NCBI RefSeq assembly: GCF_001434395.1 | Contig: NZ_AZFS01000044.1 | Span: 1 to 64,000, forward strand | From: Levilactobacillus hammesii DSM 16381 | GTDB lineage: Bacteria > Bacillota > Bacilli > Lactobacillales > Lactobacillaceae | Reading direction: 5' to 3' | DNA length: 64,000 nt | In this document: piece after piece, positions 1 to 7,553 of the stretch | Layout of the letters: every line of letters begins with the position of its first letter | Position numbering within the stretch: the stretch's first letter is position 1 | Notes under the pieces: generated by a model | The model's input: only the letters and a program-made list of their open reading frames with translations | Told to the model about the DNA's origin: nothing | Database searches by the model: none | Program-made: the position numbers and the translations under genes

Positions 1-41
1 AAGATTAATAGATGAATTATTGTTTTTCATCTGTCAATCTT
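1..41. other. Imperfect hairpin at window edge
   Basis: AAGATT at the left end pairs with AATCTT at 36-41, and AGATGAA pairs inside it with TTCATCT. There is no clear T-tract in the window, so this may be a terminator or operator of a gene to the left. The remaining bases up to the end of the first gene (42-103) show nothing else. Confidence 0.35.
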
Positions 42-103
42 AAGGGGACTATAGCATATGAAGGGATCGGCTGATTTTGATTTTATACGCTTAGCAGTAA
101 CGC

Positions 104-1351
104 TTACTGCACGATCTTTTCCACCTGTGGTTGGAGTTGGTGCATCGCTTTTTCAGGTGTGGTTTGAAGCGTGCTTAACTGGTTGACCGTCTGATTCAAG
201 GCGTTGAGGTATTGGCTGTAGCCGTAGAACGCCTGGTCCTGGTGCCCGAAGGCTAAGGACTGGTAAGCGGCTTGGGCCGCCGGTGTATGCTTTAAGTAAT
301 CTTGATAGTCAGCGCTCTTCAGCGCCGCGGTGGTTAGTGGCAGGTAGCCGGTGGTCTTGGCCCACTTGAGGGTTTGTTTTTTCTGCAAGAGGTAGGTCAT
401 GAAAGCCGCCGCCCCACGCCGTTGCTTGGGTGAGGCCGATTTGAAGAGAACCAGGTCGTTTCCCTGGATGGTCGTGGCACGATTCCCCTGATAACTTGGG
501 AACGGGGCCGCACTCCAGTGCATGCCCTTGGGGGTGCTGGCCTGCATGATGCCCAGGGCCGCGGATGAACCGGCGAAGAACAGCGTCTTGCCCTTTAAGA
601 ATTGAACATTGCCGAAGCCGTCAGTGCCAGCCGTTCTGGCCGTCTTCGCCTTGAGCATGTCCCAGATGACGTGGGTCGCCGCCAACGTGCGGGCACTGGT
701 CAACTGGGGCTGTTTTTGGAGTAAGGGGGTCTTGGCGGCAAAGGACAGCGCGTCCAGTTCAGCCGTGAAGCTTTGGTCCAAAGCCAGGCCAGTGATGCCT
801 TGTGCCTTGACCTGGGTACTTTCCCTCTGCAAGGCAGCCCAGGTTTGGGGAACCTGCAAGTGGTACTGCTTAAGCAGATCGCGATTGTAATACAGGACGC
901 GGGTGGACTTTGAGAAAGGCAGGGCATAGGTCTTGCCCTGATAGCGGCTAGATGTGCGTAGAGTTGGGTAAATCTGGCTGAGTGTCTGCGACTTGAGGTA
1001 GCTGTCTAGGGGAACGGCAAAGCCGCCGTGAACGTAGTCGGGGACGTTGGTGTAGGTGGTTTGAGCCAAGGTGGGCAGCGTCTGCGACTTCGCCGCCGCG
1101 GTGATTTTCTGCTGAACGTTGCCGAAGTTGCCCTGCGCCTGAGAGACGACTTTGTAGGTCGTTTGCGAGTGGTTAAAGTTGCGAATCAGGGTGTTGAGCG
1201 CCTGCTGACTGTTACCGGTCATACCGTGCCAGAAGGTAATCGTGACGCGCTTTTGGGCCGTGGCGGTGGTCTGGCGTTGACCACAGGCGCTCAAGGTGAC
1301 CAGCAGTCCCAGGGCACTCAGGGTGAGGAGAAGACGACGGATTTTTTTCAT
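104..1351 (-). CDS. ugpB: ABC transporter substrate-binding lipoprotein (UgpB-like)
   Basis: This is an extracellular solute-binding protein of the sugar / sn-glycerol-3-phosphate family, 415 aa. A basic N-terminus, a hydrophobic stretch and the lipobox LSAC (Cys23) mark a lipoprotein anchored outside the membrane. The early motif TFWHGMTG and the overall length fit family 1 binding proteins. It is the last gene of a minus-strand operon with the ATPase, two permeases and this protein in order; it starts 7 nt after the ugpE stop, behind GAAAGG. The stop codon lies in a small perfect inverted repeat (GCAGTAA / TTACTGC, 94-110). Glycerol-3-phosphate is the usual ligand for this gene set; another sugar cannot be excluded. 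Confidence 0.85.
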   Translation of the reverse strand: MKKIRRLLLTLSALGLLVTLSACGQRQTTATAQKRVTITFWHGMTGNSQQALNTLIRNFNHSQTTYKVVSQAQGNFGNVQQKITAAAKSQTLPTLAQTTYTNVPDYVHGGFAVPLDSYLKSQTLSQIYPTLRTSSRYQGKTYALPFSKSTRVLYYNRDLLKQYHLQVPQTWAALQRESTQVKAQGITGLALDQSFTAELDALSFAAKTPLLQKQPQLTSARTLAATHVIWDMLKAKTARTAGTDGFGNVQFLKGKTLFFAGSSAALGIMQASTPKGMHWSAAPFPSYQGNRATTIQGNDLVLFKSASPKQRRGAAAFMTYLLQKKQTLKWAKTTGYLPLTTAALKSADYQDYLKHTPAAQAAYQSLAFGHQDQAFYGYSQYLNALNQTVNQLSTLQTTPEKAMHQLQPQVEKIVQ

Positions 1352-1358
1352 GACAGAA

Positions 1359-2144
1359 TCAACCTTTCAAATGCGCGGGCAAGATGCCCAAAACAAGATA
1401 TTTTTGAAGTACGAGATAGAGCAAGATCAGGGGGAAAATCACGCATACCGTGGCGGCCATCAGGAGCGGGTAGTTGGTGCCCTGTTCGGTGGTGAAGGCC
1501 ATCAGACCCACGGGCAGTGTCCGCAGGGTTTCGTCATTGGTGACGATCAGGGGCCACATGAAGGCATTCCACGAACCGATCACTTGGAGTAGCGTGACCG
1601 CCGTAATGACGGGCCAGTTGGTCGGTACCAGGATATGCCAGAGAAATTGCCAGTCGCTGGCCCCATCGAGGCGCGCGGCGTAGTAGAGGGTCTTGGGCTG
1701 CGCCAGGAAGGCCTGATGCAGGGTCACCACCATGAGAATGCTGACGAGCCACGGCACAATCAGGGCGGCGTAGGTATTGATCCAGTGAAACTGCGCTAAG
1801 GTGATGAAGTTGGGGATGAGCAGCAGTTCGCCCGGCACCAACATCAGCACCAGCAGCAGGTCAAATAGTGAGTGACGACCGTAGAATTGCAGGTGCGTAA
1901 AGGCAAACGCCGCCAGGATGCTGGTTAAGAGCTGTCCCAGTGTAGTGGTCAGTGTGACCAGCAGTGAGTTTAAGCAGTACCGCGCAAAGGGGGCGGCCTG
2001 CCAGATGTGCAGGTAGTTCACCCAGTTGAGAGAATGGGGCAACCATGAGGTGGGGATGCTCAACGTGGTGGCGGCAGGTTGTAGGCTGGTTAGGATCATC
2101 CAGACGAAAGGAATCAGCGTCAGCGCGGCACCGATCGTTAGCAC
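1359..2144 (-). CDS. ugpE: ABC transporter permease (UgpE-like), N-terminus cut by in-frame TAG
   Basis: Inner-membrane permease of the same importer. It has several hydrophobic segments and the EAA-type loop (YYAARLDGAS) that docks on the ATPase, so the family call is secure. The natural start is almost certainly ATG at 2183-2181, which overlaps the ugpA stop as ATGA. From there ten codons read MNRHIWQTVL, then TAG (2153-2151), and the same frame continues through the whole permease. With the TAG read as sense the protein would be 274 aa, the normal size. The coordinates given start at the next possible codon, GTG 2144, which has a Shine-Dalgarno-like GGGGAG too close to use well. The gene may be inactive, read by reinitiation, or contain a sequencing error. 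Confidence 0.7.
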   Translation of the reverse strand: MLTIGAALTLIPFVWMILTSLQPAATTLSIPTSWLPHSLNWVNYLHIWQAAPFARYCLNSLLVTLTTTLGQLLTSILAAFAFTHLQFYGRHSLFDLLLVLMLVPGELLLIPNFITLAQFHWINTYAALIVPWLVSILMVVTLHQAFLAQPKTLYYAARLDGASDWQFLWHILVPTNWPVITAVTLLQVIGSWNAFMWPLIVTNDETLRTLPVGLMAFTTEQGTNYPLLMAATVCVIFPLILLYLVLQKYLVLGILPAHLKG

Positions 2145-2179
2145 GCTCCCCTAGAGCACGGTTTGCCAGATATGACGGT

Positions 2180-3088
2180 TCATAGGCGACCTCCCATCCG
2201 GCGTCTCCGGTGGCGAAAGTAGCCATAGGTCAGCAGGGTGATCCCACCGACAAGAACGAAGAACACCACGCCACTGGCCGCCGCCACGGCGTATTGATTT
2301 TCGACATAGAATTTCTGATAAAGATAATACATTAAGGTAAGATCGGCGTTGCCCGGTCCGGCCGAGCCGTGGAACAGGGCATAGACCTGATCGAAGACTT
2401 TGAAGTTCGTGAGCGTCGTTTTGACGACGATTAGGATCGTCATCGGCAGGAGTAATGGCCACGTCACGTTGGTGAACCGTTGCCAGGCGTTAGCCCCATC
2501 GAGACGTGCAGCGGCCGCGTAACGTTGGTCGATATGATTGAGACCGGCTAAAAAGAGGATGATGTTGAAGCCGAGCCCCTGCCACACGCAGACCACCATC
2601 AGCGCGGCTAAGGCGTAGTGGGGGTCGTTTAGCCAATCGATGGCTGTATAACCGAACCAGCCGAGGACGTGATTCAACAGGCCGCCATCCAGACGGAAGA
2701 TCCAGTTCCAGACGAGCCCAATCGCAACGGTTGACGTCACAAAGGGTAAAAAGTAGATAGTGCGAAAGAAGCCGGCGAGATGTTCGTTGCGGTTCAATCC
2801 ATAGGCAATAAATAGCGATAAGACCACCGTCAGCGGCATGACCACCAGGGTGAGTAACAGGGTATTTCGGCAAGCCAAATGAAAAGTCGGATCCTGCCAA
2901 AGCGTGATGAAGTTGCCCCAACCGATGGCGTTCACGTGGTTGGTAAAGTAATTGTACTGGGTATAGGCACTCATGAGAAAAGCATTTATCAGTGGCCAAA
3001 CGGTGAAAATAACGGTGATGATCAGGAGTGGGGCTAAGTAGAGAAGGGCCTTTATAGTGCTCTTCCAGGTAGGCTTGGCATTAAGCAT
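2180..3088 (-). CDS. ugpA: ABC transporter permease (UgpA-like)
   Basis: First membrane subunit of the glycerol-3-phosphate/sugar importer, about 302 aa, with about six membrane segments and the EAA loop (AAAARLDGANAWQ) about two thirds along. A longer reading frame reaches 3157, but that part overlaps ugpC. ATG 3088 (or 3094) follows GGGCGGGTG, lies at the end of ugpC, and gives the family's usual length, so I place the start there. The stop overlaps the original ugpE start as ATGA, which points to translational coupling. Confidence 0.85.
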   Translation of the reverse strand: MLNAKPTWKSTIKALLYLAPLLIITVIFTVWPLINAFLMSAYTQYNYFTNHVNAIGWGNFITLWQDPTFHLACRNTLLLTLVVMPLTVVLSLFIAYGLNRNEHLAGFFRTIYFLPFVTSTVAIGLVWNWIFRLDGGLLNHVLGWFGYTAIDWLNDPHYALAALMVVCVWQGLGFNIILFLAGLNHIDQRYAAAARLDGANAWQRFTNVTWPLLLPMTILIVVKTTLTNFKVFDQVYALFHGSAGPGNADLTLMYYLYQKFYVENQYAVAAASGVVFFVLVGGITLLTYGYFRHRRRRMGGRL

Positions 3089-4127
3089 GGGCATCACCCG
3101 CCCAAATACAGCGCCCATCAGCCGCGAAGAGGAGACATCCCGTGGGATCGAGCGCAACCGAAATTGGTGTTGGCGACACGGCCGTAATTGCCGTGCTAAC
3201 GAGGGTCAGAGAGGCCGTATGTAGAATCGTTTGGTGGTCACGCCCCAACTGAACTTGTCGGCTAATGGTGCTGATCACGGTGTGGGGCGCGGTTGGGGTG
3301 GCGAGCTGGAGTGCCTCGCTGCGAATGCCAATCGTCGTGGCTTGCCGCAAGGATTCAGGAGGCAACACCTGCCGCCAAGCAGCGGGTAAGGCCGTCACGG
3401 CACAGGTGTTGAGCTGCGGCCGGCCGATGGACTGGGCCACCGTGAGATTGTGGGGCTGCCGGTACAGCTCATTTCCCGTCCCCACCTGTTGGAGACGACC
3501 GTCGGCGATAATCATGATCTGATCGGCAATCTGCAGGGCATCGTCCTGATCGTGGGTGACCAACAGGGTGGTCACCCCGGTGGTCCGTTGAATTCGGCGG
3601 ATGCCGCCGCGTAACTCTTCTCGCAGCGTCGTGTCGAGACTCGACAGGGGTTCGTCCAGCAAGAGTAAGGCCGGCTTTTTAGCTAGGGCCCGGGCGATAG
3701 CGACCCGCTGCTGTTGGCCACCGGAAAGCTGTCCAGGGAATTTGGTGAGCTGGTCGGTCATCTGTACGAGGTCAGCTAGCTCCGCGACACGTTGGTAACG
3801 GGCGGTTTTGTGCACGTGAGCCATCTTTAGCGGAAAGGCGATGTTGTCGCGAACCGTTAAGTGCGGATACAGGGCGTAGTCTTGAAAGACCATACCGATG
3901 TTACGCTGACGACTGTCCTGATGGGTGACGTCCACTTGATCGAAGTAAATCTGACCGGCGTTGGGTGTTAAGAGACCGGCCAATAGGTTTAAAATGGTCG
4001 ATTTCCCACTGCCGCTGGGTCCCAGCAACGCCGTGAGCTGACCGTCTGGTAACTGGGCGTTAAAGTGGTTCAGTGTCGCCGGCTGTTTGTCGTAAGCTAA
4101 TGCGATATCGCGCAGGGTGATTTGCAT
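3081..4127 (-). CDS. ugpC: ABC transporter ATP-binding protein (UgpC/MsmK-like)
   Basis: ATPase that drives the importer, 348 aa. Walker [10 protein letters not shown] (about residues 36-44), signature LSGGQQQR, Walker B LLLLDEP and the switch His in LLVTHDQ are all present. A C-terminal extension of about 110 residues fits the TOBE/MOP regulatory fold of the MalK/UgpC class. It is the first gene of the operon, behind a strong AAAGGAGG. Its last bases overlap the start region of ugpA. Confidence 0.9.
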   Translation of the reverse strand: MQITLRDIALAYDKQPATLNHFNAQLPDGQLTALLGPSGSGKSTILNLLAGLLTPNAGQIYFDQVDVTHQDSRQRNIGMVFQDYALYPHLTVRDNIAFPLKMAHVHKTARYQRVAELADLVQMTDQLTKFPGQLSGGQQQRVAIARALAKKPALLLLDEPLSSLDTTLREELRGGIRRIQRTTGVTTLLVTHDQDDALQIADQIMIIADGRLQQVGTGNELYRQPHNLTVAQSIGRPQLNTCAVTALPAAWRQVLPPESLRQATTIGIRSEALQLATPTAPHTVISTISRQVQLGRDHQTILHTASLTLVSTAITAVSPTPISVALDPTGCLLFAADGRCIWAGDAHA

Positions 4128-4188
4128 GACGGGATGACCTCCTTTCTCAAGCTGAAGCGGTGACTGCCATCGTTTCGGCCATCGATAA

Positions 4189-4222
4189 TGACCACTCGGC
4201 GGCCGTCTGTCACCACTTGGCC
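4189..4222 (+). promoter_or_regulatory. Two direct repeats 21 bp apart, candidate LytTR operator
   Basis: ACCACTCGGC at 4191-4200 and ACCACTTGGC at 4212-4221 are direct repeats with a 21-bp period (two helical turns). They lie in the 145-bp divergent gap upstream of an ABC operon that encodes a LytTR-domain protein. LytTR regulators are known to bind pairs of short direct repeats with about this spacing, so autoregulation is a reasonable inference. No binding consensus was matched. Confidence 0.4.
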
Positions 4223-4281
4223 ACTTTTGTGAGACGGTGGATGACGATCGCGGTAATCTACGGTCATAGGAGATGAGAGAA

Positions 4282-5142
4282 ATGTTATTAGAAGCGAAAC
4301 AGTTAACTCAGACGTTTGGTTCCCATGTGGCGGTCAACGGGTTAAACTTGCAGATTGCTCGGGGGAGCTTTACCGCATTGTTGGGACCCAATGGTGCGGG
4401 CAAGTCCACGACCATGAACCTATTGATTGGCCTGACTCAGCCCACAGCCGGTCAGGTGATCTACGGCGACGAGGCTAGGATTGGTGTGGTCTTTCAGAGT
4501 AGTGTCCTTGATGAGCGGCTGACGGTCGGAGAGAACCTGCAAATTCGTGCTCGGCAGTACCGGCACGTTGCCCCAAATAAGGTGGCCGAGGTGAGCACAG
4601 AATTGGGCCTCAATGAATTTATTCATCAGCGTTACGGGACGTTATCCGGTGGTCAGAAACGTCGCGTTGACATTGCCCGGGCCTTATTGAATGATCCCAA
4701 CATTTTGTTTTTAGACGAGCCGACAACGGGACTGGACATTCAGACGCGATCGGCTATCTGGAAGCTCCTCCAGCGACTTCAGCAGGCGTGTCAGCTGACG
4801 ATTGTCTTGACAACTCACTACTTGGATGAAGCGGATGCGGCCGACAACGTGTACGTGATTGATCAGGGCAAGTTGGTGGCAACGGGGACTGCCACCGCCA
4901 TCAAGGCACGCTACGCCAAGGCGGTTCTGCAACTGACAACGCGAGATGTTGAGCAGTTGCGGGAACGGGTGACCGTGCGACCGACGCAATGCCGCGGCAA
5001 TCAATTAACCTTTACTGTGCCCAATTCACAAGTGGCTCTCGATATTTTAACGGCTACCCGTGACCTAATCACCACCTTTGAATTTCGACCGGGAACCATG
5101 GACGATGCCTTCCTGGCGTTGACCGGAAAGGAGATGCGGTAA
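4282..5142 (+). CDS. ABC exporter ATP-binding protein
   Basis: ATPase subunit of a two-component ABC exporter, 286 aa. Walker A GPNGAGKST, signature LSGGQKRR, Walker B ILFLDEPTTGLD and the His switch in TTHYLDEADAA are visible; the deviant DEAD after the switch is typical of drug/antibiotic exporters of the CcmA/DrrA type. ATG 4282 is preferred over ATG 4273 because TAGGAG ends at 4272, giving 9 nt spacing to 4282 but none to 4273. It is the first gene of a four-gene operon with a permease, a LytTR regulator and a DUF3021 protein. Substrate unknown; bacteriocin or antibiotic self-protection is a common role of such sets. Confidence 0.88.
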   Translation: MLLEAKQLTQTFGSHVAVNGLNLQIARGSFTALLGPNGAGKSTTMNLLIGLTQPTAGQVIYGDEARIGVVFQSSVLDERLTVGENLQIRARQYRHVAPNKVAEVSTELGLNEFIHQRYGTLSGGQKRRVDIARALLNDPNILFLDEPTTGLDIQTRSAIWKLLQRLQQACQLTIVLTTHYLDEADAADNVYVIDQGKLVATGTATAIKARYAKAVLQLTTRDVEQLRERVTVRPTQCRGNQLTFTVPNSQVALDILTATRDLITTFEFRPGTMDDAFLALTGKEMR

Positions 5143-5143
5143 G

Positions 5144-6019
5144 ATGTTAGCAATGATGAAGCGCAACCTGTTGCTGTACTTTCGTAATTGGAGCGGGGTC
5201 TTCTTTTCCCTGATGGGTGCTCTGATCTCCTTTGTGCTGTACCTGGTCTTTTTGAAGCAAAATATGCAAAGCAGCTGGGCCCACGTTCCCCATGCCACGC
5301 TGCTGCTGGATACGTGGCTGATTGGCGGGACGCTGGCAATCACCGGTATTACCACGACGCTGACGAGCCTGTCGCAGATGGTGATTGATCGGGAAAAACA
5401 CATTACAGCTGACTTAATACTGACCGATGCGGGTCCCTTGCGGCTTCAGCTGAGCTATCTCCTGAGTGCGGCACTGATTGGCACGTTAATGCAGCTTGCC
5501 ATGTTCGGTATTATGCTGGGGTATTTCTTCTTAGCCGATCATTTGACGGTGACGGTGGTCCAACTGGTGAATGTTCTGGGGCTGATGGTGAGCAGCTCGC
5601 TGTTGGCAACGGCCGTAAATGCCGTGATTATTAAGGGCGTTCGGACATTGGATAGCCTAAGTAAACTGGGCGCCATTGTCGGGACGGCCGCAGGGTTCTT
5701 AGTGGGCACCTACGTCCCGATTGGTATATTACCGACCTTTGCGCAGACTTTGGTAAAACTCACGCCCGGTAGCTATGTGGCGGCTCTTTTCCGGCAGTTC
5801 TTGATGTATGACTGGCTGGACGTGGCGTTTCGGCACAGTCCAGCGACACGTCCTCGTTTTGAAAAGTTAATGGGAATTCGCCTCGATTGGTTCGGTCTGT
5901 TGACCCAGCACGCAACTTACCACATAATAGGATTAATCTTTGTCGGGGCTTTATTGCTCGCTGTCGGACCAATCGGGTTGCGGCAACGGCAGCAATGGCG
6001 CCGACGACACGAATCGTAA
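5144..6019 (+). CDS. ABC exporter permease (ABC-2 type)
   Basis: Membrane partner of the preceding ATPase, 291 aa, starting 1 nt after its stop with AAAGGAG about 10 nt upstream. The protein has about six hydrophobic segments and a short basic tail, as in ABC-2 permeases. The cytoplasmic loop near residues 215-245 (YDWLDVAFRHSP) is charged. Its place between the ATPase and a LytTR gene supports one transport/regulation unit. Confidence 0.85.
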   Translation: MLAMMKRNLLLYFRNWSGVFFSLMGALISFVLYLVFLKQNMQSSWAHVPHATLLLDTWLIGGTLAITGITTTLTSLSQMVIDREKHITADLILTDAGPLRLQLSYLLSAALIGTLMQLAMFGIMLGYFFLADHLTVTVVQLVNVLGLMVSSSLLATAVNAVIIKGVRTLDSLSKLGAIVGTAAGFLVGTYVPIGILPTFAQTLVKLTPGSYVAALFRQFLMYDWLDVAFRHSPATRPRFEKLMGIRLDWFGLLTQHATYHIIGLIFVGALLLAVGPIGLRQRQQWRRRHES

Positions 6020-6042
6020 GCTTAATCGAGGGGGCGTCAGAG

Positions 6043-6498
6043 GTGCAACATAGATTTGAACAACAGGCGGAGATTGATCCGTCCGATCCGCTGGTGGTGG
6101 TGCAAGCCGCGAGTCAGACGGGGGCGGTCCCGGAGCTCATGGCCTATCTGGATCGGTACCAGGCCACCCAGCCGGGAATGATTCCCGTGAAGACGCCGGA
6201 GCGCCTGGTCATGGTCAAAGTGGCGACCATTATTCTCGTGGACATTCAGGCAACGACGCTCCTGCTGTATACCACCACCGGCGTTGTTGAGACGCGTGAG
6301 CCACTACGTCATCTCGTGCAACGCGTGGCCAATCCCGATTTTGTCCAGGTCTCGCGGCACAGTGTGCTCAACCTGGATCACTTGCTATCGCTAGAAGACA
6401 GTTTTTCGGGCAATATGACGGCGTTGCTGACGAATAAGGTGAAGACGGATGTCAGTCGCAAGTACGTCAAATTATTGATGCGGCGACTAGGCGTTTAG
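6043..6498 (+). CDS. LytTR family DNA-binding regulator
   Basis: Stand-alone LytTR-type transcription factor of about 151 aa without a receiver domain. The C-terminal half has the LytTR features: a strand with IILVDIQATTLLLYTTTG, the segment FVQVSRHSVLNLDHL (the family's F.R.H.S..VN), and a basic end SRKYVKLLMRRLGV. An open frame reaches upstream into the permease gene, but GTG 6043 with GAGGGGG 8 nt before it is the only start with a good ribosome site. It probably regulates its own ABC operon together with the DUF3021 protein. Confidence 0.82.
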   Translation: MQHRFEQQAEIDPSDPLVVVQAASQTGAVPELMAYLDRYQATQPGMIPVKTPERLVMVKVATIILVDIQATTLLLYTTTGVVETREPLRHLVQRVANPDFVQVSRHSVLNLDHLLSLEDSFSGNMTALLTNKVKTDVSRKYVKLLMRRLGV

Positions 6499-6509
6499 GA
6501 GGTCATGAG

Positions 6510-6902
6510 GTGAATAAAGTCATAGATTATGCATTACGGGGAATGGGGTATGGTGGGGTGGCCTACCTGGTGCTCATGGCCAGTCATCTGGAACCGCTGC
6601 AGACCACCTCGCGAAACATCCTGAGCATTCTCCTGATGAGTGCCGTTATTGGCGTGTTGAGTCTGATTTTTGACAGTGACCGTGTATCCTTTTTGGTGGC
6701 GCTAGGTGGGCATTTCTGTGGGACGCTGTTGGCGGTGGTGGCGATGCTGTTCTTTAATGGGTGGCAAGTTGTTTTAATCACGCACAGTTCCTTCTGGATC
6801 ATCTTTCTCGCCGTCTATGCCGGTGTGTGGGCGGCCGTGATGTTGGATCAGCACCTGCGCGTGACCAAGATTAACCGCGCATTGCGTCAGCGGAAAAAAT
6901 AA
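6510..6902 (+). CDS. DUF3021 family membrane protein
   Basis: 130-aa protein with four predicted membrane segments, GTG start behind TTAGGAGGT. DUF3021 proteins occur directly next to LytTR regulators and ABC exporters in Firmicutes, and this gene follows the LytTR gene by 11 nt. The likely role is to hold or modulate the LytTR protein at the membrane; that is inference from gene pairing. The stop overlaps the region just before the promoter of the next unit. Confidence 0.8.
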   Translation: MNKVIDYALRGMGYGGVAYLVLMASHLEPLQTTSRNILSILLMSAVIGVLSLIFDSDRVSFLVALGGHFCGTLLAVVAMLFFNGWQVVLITHSSFWIIFLAVYAGVWAAVMLDQHLRVTKINRALRQRKK

Positions 6903-6905
6903 GTC

Positions 6906-6934
6906 TTGACGAATGCCGATTTGTCGTGTATAGT
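6906..6934 (+). promoter_or_regulatory. Strong sigma-A promoter for a short untranslated unit
   Basis: TTGACG (6906-6911), a 17-nt spacer and TATAGT (6929-6934). It starts a transcript at about 6941 that would stop at the terminator at 7014-7052. Confidence 0.7.
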
Positions 6935-6940
6935 TATTTA

Positions 6941-7052
6941 TTAGAGTTTAAGAGATGCTAATAAAGAGATTCAGAGAGATTGTTTAGCAAGCCGGAGTTT
7001 CTTAGATTTGAAAGTCGCTCGCCCATTCGCAGGAATGGCGGGCGACTTTTTT
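6941..7052 (+). ncRNA. Candidate small RNA with own promoter and terminator
   Basis: From the predicted start at about 6941 to the T-tract ending at 7052 the transcript is about 110 nt. It has no reading frame of note. TGCTAA (6956-6961) pairs with TTAGCA (6984-6989), and the 3' end is a stable intrinsic terminator. It does not match a riboswitch that I recognise. It could also be a leader whose terminator controls the genes at 7249 and 7554. No expression evidence is available from sequence alone. Confidence 0.45.
7014..7052 (+). terminator. Intrinsic terminator
   Basis: GTCGC (7014-7018) pairs with GCGAC (7042-7046) and CCATTC (7023-7028) with GAATGG (7033-7038), followed by six T. Confidence 0.8.
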
Positions 7053-7055
7053 GTG

Positions 7056-7130
7056 CCCTCATTTAATACTAACGAATTTTAACGGGATTGCGTCTCACTT
7101 TTTTACGATAATCAGCGGAAAATCGTTTTA
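7056..7130 (+). repeat. Dispersed intergenic repeat, copy A
   Basis: Core TACTAACGA (7067-7075), 16 nt, GTCTCA (7092-7097), preceded by GCCCTC at 7055-7060. Copies B (24261-24303, minus) and C (61341-61420, plus) have the same core and the same 16-nt spacing. Copy A shares with C further blocks downstream: AGCGG, CGTTTT and AATTGATT. The rest of this gap, up to 7235, shows nothing else I can name. Confidence 0.6.
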
Positions 7131-7248
7131 GCTACTAATTGATTCAGCCACAGATTAATTCGGTCAGTTACCTCCGTAAGCCAGTATCTCGAGTTGGTTT
7201 CGACCAGAGAAGCCGTTATGATGGTGCCAACTATTAGGAGGGATGCCC

Positions 7249-7542
7249 ATGCGTAAGACGGTGCTACGACTGAGTCTGGAAATTATCGGGGGAATGCTGG
7301 TCTCAGCAGTTCTGCTGTCGCTGATTGTGTCGGAGACTTACAGTTACGTTCACGCGGCGGGCATTGCCCATTACAACTTGAACCTACTGGGTGTGTCCTT
7401 TTTCCAAATTCGACACGTTGCTGGGCATCTGAGCGGCCAGACCAACGTTCAAGGGATGCGTGATATCTGGCTGGCGGGAACCATGATGATTCTGGTTTTA
7501 GGCGAATTACGCCACCGAGTCGTGTCCCACCGGTGGCTGTAG
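7249..7542 (+). CDS. Small membrane protein of unknown function upstream of kup
   Basis: 97 aa, not recognised. It has a hydrophobic segment near residues 8-30 ([18 protein letters not shown]) and a second near 72-85, with a His-rich stretch between them ([10 protein letters not shown]). ATG 7249 is chosen because AGGAGGG ends at 7242, 6 nt upstream; an in-frame ATG at 7243 touches the ribosome site. It ends 11 nt before the Kup start, so the two are probably co-transcribed. A role with Kup is possible but only by position. Confidence 0.6.
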   Translation: MRKTVLRLSLEIIGGMLVSAVLLSLIVSETYSYVHAAGIAHYNLNLLGVSFFQIRHVAGHLSGQTNVQGMRDIWLAGTMMILVLGELRHRVVSHRWL

Positions 7543-7553
7543 GGGGCGATCAC

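Noticed and set aside
1028..1495. 155-codon plus-strand open frame
   Set aside because: It lies antisense to ugpB and ugpE, with Arg/Gly-rich shadow composition.
6935..7248. c-di-AMP (ydaO-type) riboswitch before kup
   Set aside because: Expected in principle for a potassium transporter, but the conserved core motifs of that riboswitch are absent.
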